64,000 nt of DNA from DATMER01 sp040349255 (GTDB lineage Bacteria; Acidobacteriota; Thermoanaerobaculia; Multivoradales; UBA5704), in assembly GCA_040349255.1 (NCBI GenBank), contig JBEQUE010000161.1:7368-71367 (forward strand), written 5' to 3'. A model generated the notes under the pieces. It did not search any database. It was not told where the DNA came from and worked only from the letters and a program-made list of their open reading frames with translations. Made by a program: the position numbers and the translations under genes. Below, piece by piece: positions 39,248 through 47,388 of the stretch; the stretch's first letter is position 1, and every line of letters begins with the position of its first letter.

Positions 39248-39364
39248 ATTGGCGTTGCGACGGACGGGTGTCCGAAATGATTTGCGCCCTCAGTCACTAA
39301 GTCATAGGCATGCCTGCGCAGGCTGTCGTTGCGCCAGTTGGCTGCTGGCCAGGAGGAGGTACGT

Positions 39365-39631
39365 ATGTTGGACTCAGCCGCGCTTGCCGGAATCACGAGT
39401 CTCACGGACACGGAGTTGCTGAACCTGTACCTTTCCCTGTCTCCAGCAGCCCGGGAAATGGCGTTCGCCAGCACTGCCCAAGCGGCACAGATCACAGGCG
39501 TATCGATGCGCACGATTCAACTCTGGATCGAGAGCGGAGCCGTGCGGGCCATTGCCATCGGCAGGAAATATCGGGTTATTCTCGAATCTCTCAAGGAACA
39601 TCTGGCGAGCCAGATGAACAGGCGCGTCTGA
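39365..39631 (+). CDS. Small excisionase/MerR-like helix-turn-helix protein
   Basis: An 88-aa protein. The ATG after AGGAGGT is used; the open frame extends 36 nt upstream. ASTAQAAQITGVSMRTIQLWIESGAVRAIAIGRKYRVILESLKEHL is a helix-turn-helix of the HTH_17/excisionase type with the usual wing. It probably binds DNA. No integrase or phage gene is nearby, so it may be a stand-alone regulator. The 130 nt after it hold no gene. Confidence 0.75.
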   Translation: MLDSAALAGITSLTDTELLNLYLSLSPAAREMAFASTAQAAQITGVSMRTIQLWIESGAVRAIAIGRKYRVILESLKEHLASQMNRRV

Positions 39632-39761
39632 TCGCGAACTTCACGCAGACGGCGCGATCGGCGAAATTGGCGATAGAGCCCGAACAGCCGCTTTGTCATC
39701 CTTCCTTTTGAAGTAAGCCGCCGAGTCCAGTGACTCTGCGCGAAACCAAAAGGAGGAATGT

Positions 39762-40340
39762 ATGAACAAGCCTTTTCTCGCCGGGATGGTCATCCTTGCC
39801 TTGGTGCTCTTCGCTATCGCCCCTGCCGCACAGGCCCAGGCCCAGTGCAGTGGTTACTATTGTGAGTTCGAAAACTGCTTCTTCTACGACCAGATCGCGG
39901 ATGGTACTTTCAGCTTCGGCTGCCCCAACTGGGGCTACGCCGGAACTGCAGGCGTGACCTTGTCGAACATGTGCGGCTACCCAAACAACGTGGCCTACAT
40001 CAGCCGCAACCTCTATTCCACGGGAGGAGTCGTGGCGCAAGTGTTCAGCACCTCGAATGACTTCCTGGATGAGTACTCGTTCGAGTACTTCGTGGAAACG
40101 TCGAACATGCAGCCCGGCGATAAGGTCGATGTGTACGTCATCGAATCGAATGGGTATCCCCCCCAATGGCACCTTGTGGATACGATTACGACCAACGTCT
40201 CCTGTCTGAGAAGGGTGCACCACTTCACGAACCCTGGATGGAAGGGACATCTGATGTGGGTCCGGTTCGAGGGGAACTTCGGGTCGACATCGACGAGCGC
40301 GTATATCGACTACGTCGCGTTCTGGCAGAAGACCTACTGA
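39762..40340 (+). CDS. Small secreted Cys-containing beta-rich protein
   Basis: A 192-aa protein after AAAGGAGGAATGT. Signal peptide MNKPFLAGMVILALVLFAIAPAAQAQA. The mature protein starts with CSGYYCEFENCFF and is rich in Tyr, Phe, Asn and beta segments (YSFEYFVETSNMQPGDKVDVYVIESNG, MWVRFEGNFGSTSTSAYIDYVAFWQKTY). The ending resembles jelly-roll carbohydrate-binding folds, but no family is recognised. Confidence 0.75.
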   Translation: MNKPFLAGMVILALVLFAIAPAAQAQAQCSGYYCEFENCFFYDQIADGTFSFGCPNWGYAGTAGVTLSNMCGYPNNVAYISRNLYSTGGVVAQVFSTSNDFLDEYSFEYFVETSNMQPGDKVDVYVIESNGYPPQWHLVDTITTNVSCLRRVHHFTNPGWKGHLMWVRFEGNFGSTSTSAYIDYVAFWQKTY

Positions 40341-40386
40341 ACCGGAACTGGCTGCGCCCCCTGTCCAGCCAGGGTAGAATGACCCG

Positions 40387-40875
40387 ATGATCGACGAGTG
40401 GCTCTTCGTCCTGACTCTCCTTTCGGCGCTGGGCAGCGGGTTGATGGCCGGGTTCTTCTACGGGTTCTCGACCGTCATCATGAAAGCCCTGGCTCGTCTT
40501 GAGCCGCCATGGGGCATCGCCGCCATGAATTCCATCAATCTGGTGGTCATCAACCCCTGGTTTCTGGCGGTGTTTCTCGGTACGGGCCTCGCCGGCCTCG
40601 CGCTGGCGGTTTCCTCGCTGTTCCGTTGGCACGAACCGGGAGCCGGCTACCGGCTCGCGGGCGGCCTGCTCTACGTCGCCGGCACGTTTCTCGTGACGAT
40701 GATCTTCAACGTGCCGCGCAACAATGCCCTGGCGGCCGTCGACCCGTCGAGCGCCGAAGGCGCCCGCCTGTGGGCGGACTACCTCCGCAGTTGGACCGCC
40801 TGGAACCACGTGCGGACGGCCGCGGCGCTGGCGGCGGCGGCCTTGTTTACGCTCGGGCTCTGCGCGGGCCGCTAG
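40387..40875 (+). CDS. DUF1772 (anthrone oxygenase-like) membrane protein
   Basis: A 162-aa protein with four TM helices. Family phrases of DUF1772: SGLMAGFFYGFSTVIMKAL, NSINLVVINPWFLAVFLGT, MIFNVPRNNALAAVDPSSAEGARLWADYLRSWTAWNHVRTAAALAA. Function in bacteria is not established. A TAGAAT box ends 6 nt before the ATG with no Shine-Dalgarno between, so the transcript may be leaderless. Confidence 0.85.
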   Translation: MIDEWLFVLTLLSALGSGLMAGFFYGFSTVIMKALARLEPPWGIAAMNSINLVVINPWFLAVFLGTGLAGLALAVSSLFRWHEPGAGYRLAGGLLYVAGTFLVTMIFNVPRNNALAAVDPSSAEGARLWADYLRSWTAWNHVRTAAALAAAALFTLGLCAGR

Positions 40876-41008
40876 CCTCCACCGCCGCGCCGATTTTCTT
40901 CAGCCTGTCATGTCGATTCCGGCTCAGTCCGTTCGACAAGGGTATAGAGGCCGGGAGGCGCCGACCCCTCGGCCTCGCGAAACCACTCAACCAGGAGGAA
41001 CGGAGATC

Positions 41009-41461
41009 ATGACCATGTCCGAGCCGTCCATGAACCCTTCTCGTGTCACCGCCGCCGGGGAGCCCCGGAAGAGATCGGGCCTGAACATCGCCCTGTGGGT
41101 CGTGCAGGTGCTGCTCGCGCTTCTCTTCCTGTGGGCCGGCGGGATGAAGCTGGTCCTGCCGCTGGAGAAGCTGGCCGGACCGGTGCACCTGCCGGGCCTG
41201 TTCGTGCGGTTCATCGGCGTGGCCGAGGGGCTCGGCGGGCTCGGCCTGCTCCTTCCGGGCCTTCTGCGCATCCGGCCGATCCTGACTGTCTGGGCCGCCG
41301 CCGGGCTCGTGATCATCATGATCGGCGCAGTAGCCATCACGGTCCAGGGCGGCGGAGGTGCGGGCATGGCTCTGATTCCCGGGGTGACGGGGCTCCTGGC
41401 GGCGTTCGTCGCCTACGGCCGGTGGCGGCTCGCGCCGCTTCCCGCCAAGCGGATTTCCTGA
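41009..41461 (+). CDS. DoxX-like small membrane protein
   Basis: A 150-aa protein after CAGGAGGAACGGAG. About 30 polar residues are followed by four TM helices with the DoxX pattern (VVQVLLALLFLWAGGMKLV, FIGVAEGLGGLGLLLPGLLRIRPILT, GLVIIMIGAVAIT, LLAAFVAYGRWRL). DoxX relatives are linked to quinone or redox membrane processes; a specific role cannot be given. Confidence 0.8.
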   Translation: MTMSEPSMNPSRVTAAGEPRKRSGLNIALWVVQVLLALLFLWAGGMKLVLPLEKLAGPVHLPGLFVRFIGVAEGLGGLGLLLPGLLRIRPILTVWAAAGLVIIMIGAVAITVQGGGGAGMALIPGVTGLLAAFVAYGRWRLAPLPAKRIS

Positions 41462-41506
41462 TCAAGCGATGTGCTCCAGCCCGACACAGAATGTACGCAC
41501 GGTGCT

Positions 41507-41529
41507 CCGGCCTCGCTTCCCGAGGCCGG
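41507..41529 (+). terminator. Hairpin after the DoxX-like gene
   Basis: A perfect 9-bp stem CCGGCCTCG/CGAGGCCGG with a 5-nt loop, 46 nt past the stop codon, no U-run. The remaining gap to 41638 shows only a weak TCTCGTTCGAGA inverted repeat and the AGGAGGAG of the next gene. Confidence 0.4.
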
Positions 41530-41638
41530 GCCTACGGGCTTGAAGTCCCGATCTGGCAAGGTTTGGAAGATTTCGCACCGTTTGGCACGCGCCTCGCTCC
41601 TCCATATCTCGTTCGAGAGACGATAGGAGGAGAACCCC

Positions 41639-42349
41639 ATGAGACGCGGCGCCCTCTGCCTCATGCTGTCGCTGTTCTGTGTCGCCTGGATCCGGCCGCC
41701 GGGGCCAAGTCTGATCGTCGAGACCACGTCCTACGCCGACAGCCTGATCCGGAACCCCCAGTTCACGGTCCTGGCGGTGAAGGTCCTTCGCGCCGGGATC
41801 GTCCAGGGGACCAACGCGGCGCCGCCGGAAGGAGAATTCCAGGTGGTCGAGGTGCTGCGGGGCGGCGGGTCGGTCGGGCCCGGAACCTACCGCTACAAGG
41901 TCGCTCTTCACCGGCAGGCCACGGAGGACGCCGCCGTCTGGGACTCCAGGCCGGTCCATGGACCGGTGCCGGGCGACGAGCTGATCGTGTTCACCTACGC
42001 GGGCTCGCAGCCCGTGGCCAACGGCGGCATCCTCTGGCTGCAAGGGCCCATGATCCGGGACACGCCGAGCCTGAGGACCCGCGTCGTCGAAAACCTGGAG
42101 CACGACTCCGAGCTTCAGTTCCCCTTGTTCCTGCTCATCCTGGCTGCGCCCGCCCTCGGCTTCGTCCGCCGGATCGGCTGGCTGAGCCTTCCCGTGGCCT
42201 TCGGCGCCTATGCGGTCTACGAGAACCTGATGAGCTCCGCCTACGACATCCGCGTCGACCTGCTCCTCATCTGGCCCGCCCTGATCGCCAGCGCGGTGGT
42301 GCCGCTCGCGGCTCACGCCTGGAGGAGGAGGCAGGCACCGGCGGCATGA
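41639..42349 (+). CDS. Membrane protein of unknown function
   Basis: A 236-aa protein. N-terminal signal or TM segment (GALCLMLSLFCVAWIRPPG), an extracytoplasmic beta-rich domain of about 120 residues (FTVLAVKVLRAGIVQG, FQVVEVLRGGGSVGPGTYRYKVAL, GDELIVFTYAG), then three TM helices (FLLILAAPALGFV, WLSLPVAFGAYAVYENL, LLLIWPALIASAVVPLAAHAW). No family recognised; the extracytoplasmic part somewhat resembles a tissue-inhibitor-like OB fold. Confidence 0.72.
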   Translation: MRRGALCLMLSLFCVAWIRPPGPSLIVETTSYADSLIRNPQFTVLAVKVLRAGIVQGTNAAPPEGEFQVVEVLRGGGSVGPGTYRYKVALHRQATEDAAVWDSRPVHGPVPGDELIVFTYAGSQPVANGGILWLQGPMIRDTPSLRTRVVENLEHDSELQFPLFLLILAAPALGFVRRIGWLSLPVAFGAYAVYENLMSSAYDIRVDLLLIWPALIASAVVPLAAHAWRRRQAPAA

Positions 42350-42367
42350 CAGTTTCAGGAGTGGCAG

Positions 42368-43690
42368 TCAAGGAATGAGGCTCCAGGAGAGCGTCCTGGT
42401 GAAGTGCTTGTAATAGGAGGTTACATTGGAGCCGCCGAACGGCTGGTCAACCCAGACGTCGTAAAGGCTGCACATGTCGGGATGCTGGATGATTCTGTCC
42501 GCGGACGGCTGATATCGGCTGCCGACGTTCTGGAGCAGCTCCCCCTTGAAAGTCCGGAGGCTGTAAAGGTTGGTATTCGGGCACTCGTCCTCGCCCTCGC
42601 CCCACGGGTATTTGACGCCGCCATGATCGCACTCCCAATCGCTGTGGTAGAGGGCATGTTTCTTCTCGGAGGCGTAGAGCGTGGCGTAGCCGGACATCGG
42701 TTGAGACGAGTAGCAGGTCGCGGGCTGGCTCTGGAAGCAGCTTGATTTCGACCAATGGCAACTGCCTCCGGCAAAATAGCAGCTTCCCTCGTCGCCGTAG
42801 CTCGAGCAGGGTTCATAGGAAGCGCTCGCGCCGCCGTAGCACTGGCCGGGATACCAGCCGCAGGCCGCCCGCTGGTGGCATCCCTCTTCGGAGTTGTCCC
42901 ACGCGTGACAGTTCGCCGGGCAGGAGCTGTACGCGCCATAGACGCTCGAATCGGCTCCTGACTCGCCCCAGTGTGCGGCCGTGAAGTCCCGGATCATCTG
43001 CCAGGAGCCTGAGCTGGATTGAGCGATCGGCCAGGACTGGTTTCGCATGACGAGGACCGCATAGAACTCGCTGTCGCCCAGGTGTCCGGCCGCAATCGAG
43101 TCGCCATAATCCCTGATGTAGGCGAGGCCGTAGCGGATTTCCAGGCACTGATAGGCCTCGCTGCAGATCCCGGAGGGCGGGATTGCCTCGACCGTGTAGG
43201 GAATGGCGTTGCCACGATGCAGGTAGGCCTGCTGGAGGTCCGATTCAACATCCTTGAGCATGACGGAGGGAAAGAAGGCGTGGGCGAGATCGTATTCGAG
43301 CTGGTCCGGAACGCTGTCGCTGTCGCCGTCGGCTCCGAATCCTGGCCGGTTGCACGTGCCACAGGTTTCAGGTTGGCACGTTGGCGGTGGAGGCGGCCCG
43401 GAACAATCGGCTGCGCAGGATCCCAAGGTCTCGCTGTTGTTGCAGATGCCGTCGCCGCAGTACGCCTGCGCACAATCCATGTAGCAGGATGAGGTGTCTT
43501 CTCCCGGGCTGCAAAAGAGATCACCGCAGTAGGCGCAGTCGGGAGCGCACGAATAATAATCCTCGCTGCCATTGCAGAAGCCGTCGCCGCAATAGCCTCC
43601 GTATTGAGCTGACGCGGGCGCGCCGGCGGCGGTCCAGAAGGAAATGAGCAGCAGGATGGGCAGCCAGGGGCCGATCTGAGGTTGTTTCAC
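42368..43690 (-). CDS. Secreted protein with three CGDGxC repeats and a VPS62-like domain
   Basis: A 440-aa protein; the GTG of VKQPQIGPWLP follows GGGAGGT and gives a signal peptide ending SAQ. Three 20-residue disulfide repeats follow (YCGDGFCNGSEDYYSCAPDC, YCGDLFCSPGEDTSSCYMDC, YCGDGICNNSETLGSCAADC), as in many secreted proteins of Myxococcota and Acidobacteriota. The remainder (FFPSVMLKDVESDLQQAYLHRG..., CLEIRYGLAYIRDYGD, HALYHSDWECDHGG, ending RTLSWSLIP) resembles the VPS62/DUF946 family of unknown function and contains many further cysteines. The frame stays open upstream of the GTG but lacks a signal there. Confidence 0.75.
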   Translation of the reverse strand: MKQPQIGPWLPILLLISFWTAAGAPASAQYGGYCGDGFCNGSEDYYSCAPDCAYCGDLFCSPGEDTSSCYMDCAQAYCGDGICNNSETLGSCAADCSGPPPPPTCQPETCGTCNRPGFGADGDSDSVPDQLEYDLAHAFFPSVMLKDVESDLQQAYLHRGNAIPYTVEAIPPSGICSEAYQCLEIRYGLAYIRDYGDSIAAGHLGDSEFYAVLVMRNQSWPIAQSSSGSWQMIRDFTAAHWGESGADSSVYGAYSSCPANCHAWDNSEEGCHQRAACGWYPGQCYGGASASYEPCSSYGDEGSCYFAGGSCHWSKSSCFQSQPATCYSSQPMSGYATLYASEKKHALYHSDWECDHGGVKYPWGEGEDECPNTNLYSLRTFKGELLQNVGSRYQPSADRIIQHPDMCSLYDVWVDQPFGGSNVTSYYKHFTRTLSWSLIP

Positions 43691-43763
43691 CGCGCACCTC
43701 CCGGTAAGGATTGGAGCTTGAACCAATTCGGCTGAGGAGCCTCGCGAGCACGCCAGTAGCGGT

Positions 43764-43779
43764 GCCGACGTTCGTCGGC
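43764..43779. promoter_or_regulatory. Perfect inverted repeat in a divergent intergenic region
   Basis: GCCGACG-TT-CGTCGGC lies between the divergent VPS62-like gene and the next plus-strand gene. A GGAAA-CCGATTTCC-type and a CCCGGGC...GCCCGGC-type repeat are close by. It could be an operator or part of a structured leader; no known riboswitch motif is recognised in the 238-nt gap. Confidence 0.35.
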
Positions 43780-43928
43780 TCCCCTGGAAACCGATTTCCG
43801 CCGGGCTGAATTCCCGGGCGCGGGCCCGGCACTGTAACGAAGATCGAATCCGGGCGCCTTTCCATTCAGAGCTGCCGGCTAGCGTGAGCCGGAATGTCAC
43901 CCGGAACTTCATGGAAAAGGAGTCTGCA

Positions 43929-44222
43929 ATGCCGAATCACAGGGAAGAGCTCAAGAGATTCGAGAAGAGCATCACCGCGTTGAGCGACGCGCTGGCCCAC
44001 CTGGGCAAGGGGACCTCCCTTCGCGAGCTGATCCTGATCATCAAGCGGCCCGGCTGGACCACTCCCGCCGAGTTTGCCTTCGCCTCGTCCATCGTGGAGA
44101 ACATGACTTCGCAGGTCGCGAACCTGCAGCGGCTTCAGGGCGACCTCCTGAAGGCGAGCCAGATGGTCGGTTTCGAGGCCAAGGGCATGGAAGCGGATGC
44201 GAAGGAGACGGTCGCGTCGTAG
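43929..44222 (+). CDS. Small helical protein of unknown function
   Basis: A 97-aa protein; the ATG after AAGGAG is chosen over one 45 nt upstream. It is helical and charged (HREELKRFEKSITALSDALAHLGKG, ENMTSQVANLQRLQGDLLKASQMVG), without signal peptide or cysteines, perhaps a small coiled-coil cytoplasmic protein. No family recognised. A strong hairpin follows directly. Confidence 0.65.
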   Translation: MPNHREELKRFEKSITALSDALAHLGKGTSLRELILIIKRPGWTTPAEFAFASSIVENMTSQVANLQRLQGDLLKASQMVGFEAKGMEADAKETVAS

Positions 44223-44229
44223 ATCGGGA

Positions 44230-44273
44230 ACCACCGGAAGCCGCTCCGAGCGTGGCGGCTTCCGGGGTGGTTG
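44230..44273 (+). terminator. Long hairpin terminator
   Basis: AACCACCGGAAGCCGC pairs with GCGGCTTCCGG-GGTGGTT (two-base bulge), loop of about 10 nt, followed by GTCCC. It starts 8 nt after the stop codon. It is likely a terminator despite the short U-run. The rest of the gap to 44433 shows nothing further. Confidence 0.65.
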
Positions 44274-44433
44274 TCCCGGCGGTCCGCTGCGGCGGCGAGG
44301 TGGCAGGGCCGTCTCCCCGAAGGCCTTCTGGTGGCATATGCGACTCTCTCTCTAACGTTGCAGAAATTTCTGAAGAGACTTAGGCTGGAAGCTCAGTGCG
44401 ACAAGGACGAAGCCTGGGCCAAAGGGGGACCTC

Positions 44434-45144
44434 ATGGGCAAACCTGCGATCACCACGGAGAAGTGGCTGGAGATCGGCAGCGGCAACAACTTCGACGACG
44501 CGGAGAGGCTGTTCGCCGCCTTCGACAACCAGTCGATCCTCGAATGCGGCGAGGCGCGCTGGGGCCGTGACTTCGGAAAGCACGGCTTCATGCACTCGAC
44601 GGATCACCGGAGCGCCCTGGTCAAGATCAACGGCAAGGAGCCCACGTGGCTCGAGGTCTATGACTCGTGGTCGGCCGGCGACGCCATCCCCACCCAGGCC
44701 CGCCTGATGGAGCCCGACGACGGCTCGCTCACGTATTGCCTGATCCGCTTCTACAAGTCGATGGCGCGTGGACTGCAAGAGTGGAACTCGATCCTGACCA
44801 CGGGCAAGCTCAGAGGCGGCAGGCCGGTGATGGGCGAGTGCGCGAGCCGGGTGGGAGGAGGAGGCGGCGGGACCGGCGAGACCGGCGAGACCGGCATCAA
44901 GCTCAGCGCGCGCAGTCTCGAGACGCTCAGGATGCTGCCCATGAACGGGTTGCAGATCGGACCTGGCCGGGCGGCGCGTCTGCAGATGCTGCGCGAAGAG
45001 ATCGAAAAGCAGAAGGCGAAGCTCAGCCCGCGCAGCGCGGAGACGGTGGGGTTGCTCCCCATGAACGGATTGAAGATCGGGCCCGGCCGGGCGGCGCGCC
45101 TGCAACTGCTGCGCGAGGAGATCGAGAAACAGCTCAAGCCGTGA
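44434..45144 (+). CDS. Unknown protein with a duplicated 40-aa C-terminal unit
   Basis: A 236-aa cytoplasmic-looking protein. Residues 1-140 form an unrecognised domain (EKWLEIGSGNNFDDAERLFAAFDNQ, GKHGFMHSTDHRSALVKINGKEPTWLEVYDSW). A Gly/Thr linker (GGGGGGTGETGETG) follows, then two 40-residue copies: LSARSLETLRMLPMNGLQIGP... and LSPRSAETVGLLPMNGLKIGP..., each ending RLxxLREEIEKQ. The copies are also clear at DNA level with a 120-bp period, so the duplication is recent or conserved by selection. No function can be assigned. Confidence 0.7.
   Translation: MGKPAITTEKWLEIGSGNNFDDAERLFAAFDNQSILECGEARWGRDFGKHGFMHSTDHRSALVKINGKEPTWLEVYDSWSAGDAIPTQARLMEPDDGSLTYCLIRFYKSMARGLQEWNSILTTGKLRGGRPVMGECASRVGGGGGGTGETGETGIKLSARSLETLRMLPMNGLQIGPGRAARLQMLREEIEKQKAKLSPRSAETVGLLPMNGLKIGPGRAARLQLLREEIEKQLKP
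44902..45141 (+). repeat. Two tandem 120-bp in-frame repeats
   Basis: Copies 44902-45021 and 45022-45141 align base for base without gaps, with scattered substitutions. They encode the two 40-aa C-terminal units of the surrounding gene. Confidence 0.85.
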
Positions 45145-45151
45145 CGGAGGC

Positions 45152-45790
45152 TCACTCCCAGGCGGGGAAGCGGCCTTCGGCGGCGATGGCGTTCATCCGG
45201 TCGCGCAGTTGCTGCATGTAGGCCTTGCGGTCCTCCAGCCAGGGCAGGGGCTCGCCGATCAGGACGTCGCAGAAGAAGGGGACGGGGATGACCGAGCCTT
45301 TCGGGAGCGACTTGCCCAGGCCGTGGACGAAGGCGGGGATGACCGGCACGTCGGGATGGTCGAGCGCGAGATGCGCGACGCCGGTCTTGAATTCGGCGAG
45401 CCGCTCGGGCTCGCCGCGCGATCCTTCCGGAAAGAGGATCAGGATCTCATCTCTCGCGAGCGCCGCGTGCACCGCGGCCAGCGGATTGGTCTTGCCTCCT
45501 CCGCTGCGCCGGAGCGGAATGATGCCGATGATCTCCAGCGCGAACCAGGAGAGGACGCGGTTCTTGAGGAAGTAGTCCGCCGCCGCCACCGGGCGGACCT
45601 TGTGGAGAAGCCGGGCCGGCAGAAGGGTCATCAGAACCACGGTGTCCAGGTGGCTGTTGTGATTGGCGACCACGATGGCAGGACCGGCGGCCGGGAGCCG
45701 CTCGCGGTTGCGCACGTTCACCCCCACGACCATGAACACGAAAGGCCGCACGATCAGGCGGAAGAACAGGGTGCGCAGAAGCCGGGTCAC
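45152..45790 (-). CDS. PlsC-family 1-acylglycerol-3-phosphate acyltransferase
   Basis: A 212-aa membrane-associated acyltransferase (GTG start). The HxxxxD catalytic motif is NHNSHLD near residue 43; the acceptor-binding motif is FPEGSRG near 100; VPVIPAFVHG is the third block. It transfers an acyl chain to lysophosphatidate or a similar lipid. It is the last gene of a five-gene overlapping operon for phospholipid head-group and acyl chemistry, 3 nt after the CdsA-like gene. Confidence 0.92.
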   Translation of the reverse strand: MTRLLRTLFFRLIVRPFVFMVVGVNVRNRERLPAAGPAIVVANHNSHLDTVVLMTLLPARLLHKVRPVAAADYFLKNRVLSWFALEIIGIIPLRRSGGGKTNPLAAVHAALARDEILILFPEGSRGEPERLAEFKTGVAHLALDHPDVPVIPAFVHGLGKSLPKGSVIPVPFFCDVLIGEPLPWLEDRKAYMQQLRDRMNAIAAEGRFPAWE

Positions 45791-45793
45791 GCC

Positions 45794-46774
45794 TCATCCG
45801 ATCCGGGTGACGACCGGGCCGTAGAAATACCAGAAAAAGTGGAAGAAGAGCGGCGCCGTGTAGGAGAGGCTGTCGATGCGATCGAGGATGCCGCCATGTC
45901 CGGGCAGGAGCGTGCCGCTGTCCTTGAGCCCGAGATCGCGCTTCAGGGCCGAGATCACCACGTCTCCCACGAAGCCGCCCAGGCCGAGGATCAGCCCGGC
46001 GAGGATCGACTGGCCGGGAGTGAACGGCGTCAGGTACGGGGCGAGCAGCCAGGCCAGGGCGAGGGTCGTCGCGAGGCCGCCCAGCAGCCCCTCGACCGTC
46101 TTGCCCGGACTGACCCTGGGGATCGCCTTGTGGCGGCCCAGGGTGCGCCCCCAGAGGTACTGCGCGACGTCGTTGAACTGGGTGAGGAAGATCAGGTAGA
46201 GGACGAGCCCCGGGCCGCCGCCGTGGGGGTTGAGCCGCGGCGGCAGCGCGAAGAGGAAGGCCATGTGGCTGAGCGAGAACACCGTGGCCATGAGGCCCCA
46301 GTGCAAGGTGCCGGCGGCGCGCAGGAAGCCGCTGGTCTCGCCGATCAGGACCATCCGCATGGGGAGGAACAGGAAGGCGTAGACCGGGATGAAGATGATG
46401 AACATCCCGTACCAGCGCATGCCGATCCAGAGGTACTGGACGGGGATGGTCAGGTAGGCCCAGAAGAAGACGCTGCGGTCGACGCGGCGCGTGGGGATGA
46501 GCGACAGGTACTCCTTGAGCGCCAGGAAGCTCACGAAGGCGAAGAGCGCGAGGAGCGCCGGACCCGAGATGGCCAGGGCGGCGGTGAAGACGCCCACCAT
46601 GATCCACCAGGTGCGGATGCGCAGGCGCAGCTCCGTCCAGTCCTTCTCCGGCTTCCAGCGCCCCAGCAGCCAGACCGCGGCGCTCGCCACGATCAGGATG
46701 CCGAAGATGCCGGCCAGGGTCCGGACGACGAACGGATCGATGCTCGCAAGGTGATCCCGGACGAGCTGATTCAA
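45794..46774 (-). CDS. CdsA-family phosphatidate cytidylyltransferase (YnbB-like)
   Basis: A 326-aa polytopic membrane enzyme making CDP-diacylglycerol from CTP and phosphatidate. The TTG start overlaps the stop of the preceding gene (TTGA); the frame is open well upstream but is occupied there by the CDP-alcohol transferase. The CdsA signature is visible near the end: SPGKTVEGLLGG, GDVVISALKRDLGLKDSGTLLPGHGGILDRIDSL. In E. coli the equivalent ynbB also sits beside ynbA. Confidence 0.9.
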   Translation of the reverse strand: MNQLVRDHLASIDPFVVRTLAGIFGILIVASAAVWLLGRWKPEKDWTELRLRIRTWWIMVGVFTAALAISGPALLALFAFVSFLALKEYLSLIPTRRVDRSVFFWAYLTIPVQYLWIGMRWYGMFIIFIPVYAFLFLPMRMVLIGETSGFLRAAGTLHWGLMATVFSLSHMAFLFALPPRLNPHGGGPGLVLYLIFLTQFNDVAQYLWGRTLGRHKAIPRVSPGKTVEGLLGGLATTLALAWLLAPYLTPFTPGQSILAGLILGLGGFVGDVVISALKRDLGLKDSGTLLPGHGGILDRIDSLSYTAPLFFHFFWYFYGPVVTRIG

Positions 46775-47388
46775 GCGGTGTCGCCTCCAATCTCGCGCAG
46801 GGCCTGCCGTGAACGGTTGAAAACAGTATAGATCAGCGCCGCCGACACGAGGCCGAGCAGCAAGCTGGTCCAGGTTCCAGCGGGCACCCCCAGGCCCAGG
46901 GCGAGAGCGAGGACGCCGAAGACGAAGGCGCGATCGCTCTTGCCCATGGGCCCGTCGTAGCGCCTCGATGCGCCGATCTGGACCGCCGCCAGGCCGGTCA
47001 TCTCGGTCAGGCCGGCCAGGATCACGACGACGACGATCAGCCAGGGCTCGATCCCCGGCCGCAGGGCCAGCGGAAGATAGAGGCCCGCGTCCGAGACCAC
47101 GTCGCCAAGCTCGTTGAGCAGCCCGCCCAGGGCGCTCTTCATGCCATGCTCTCGCGCCAGCATGCCGTCGACGGCGTTCAGGGCCATGCGGAGCAGGAGG
47201 ACGGCGGGAATGAGCAGGAGCGGCCAGCCGGCGGCCGGCCGCCAGGCGACCAGGGCGCCGGCCGCGAGCGAGAGGAGCGCCGCCGACAGCGTGACCTGGT
47301 TCGCCGTCACTCCCCGGCTCGCCAGGGACCGGCACAGGGGCCGCAGCAGACCCTGGAAGGCAGGCTTCAGATCGTAGAGGCTCGCCAT
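46771..47388 (-). CDS. CDP-alcohol phosphatidyltransferase (YnbA-like)
   Basis: A 205-aa membrane enzyme that joins a CDP-lipid to an alcohol head group. The CDP-OH-P motif is NAVDGMLAREHGMKSALGGLLNELGDVVSD: DG-x2-AR-x8-G-x3-D-x3-D is complete, but the usual first Asp (DxxDG) is Asn. Six TM stretches. The start ATG lies inside the end of the upstream phosphatase gene (22-nt overlap). Head group unknown. Confidence 0.9.
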   Translation of the reverse strand: MASLYDLKPAFQGLLRPLCRSLASRGVTANQVTLSAALLSLAAGALVAWRPAAGWPLLLIPAVLLLRMALNAVDGMLAREHGMKSALGGLLNELGDVVSDAGLYLPLALRPGIEPWLIVVVVILAGLTEMTGLAAVQIGASRRYDGPMGKSDRAFVFGVLALALGLGVPAGTWTSLLLGLVSAALIYTVFNRSRQALREIGGDTA

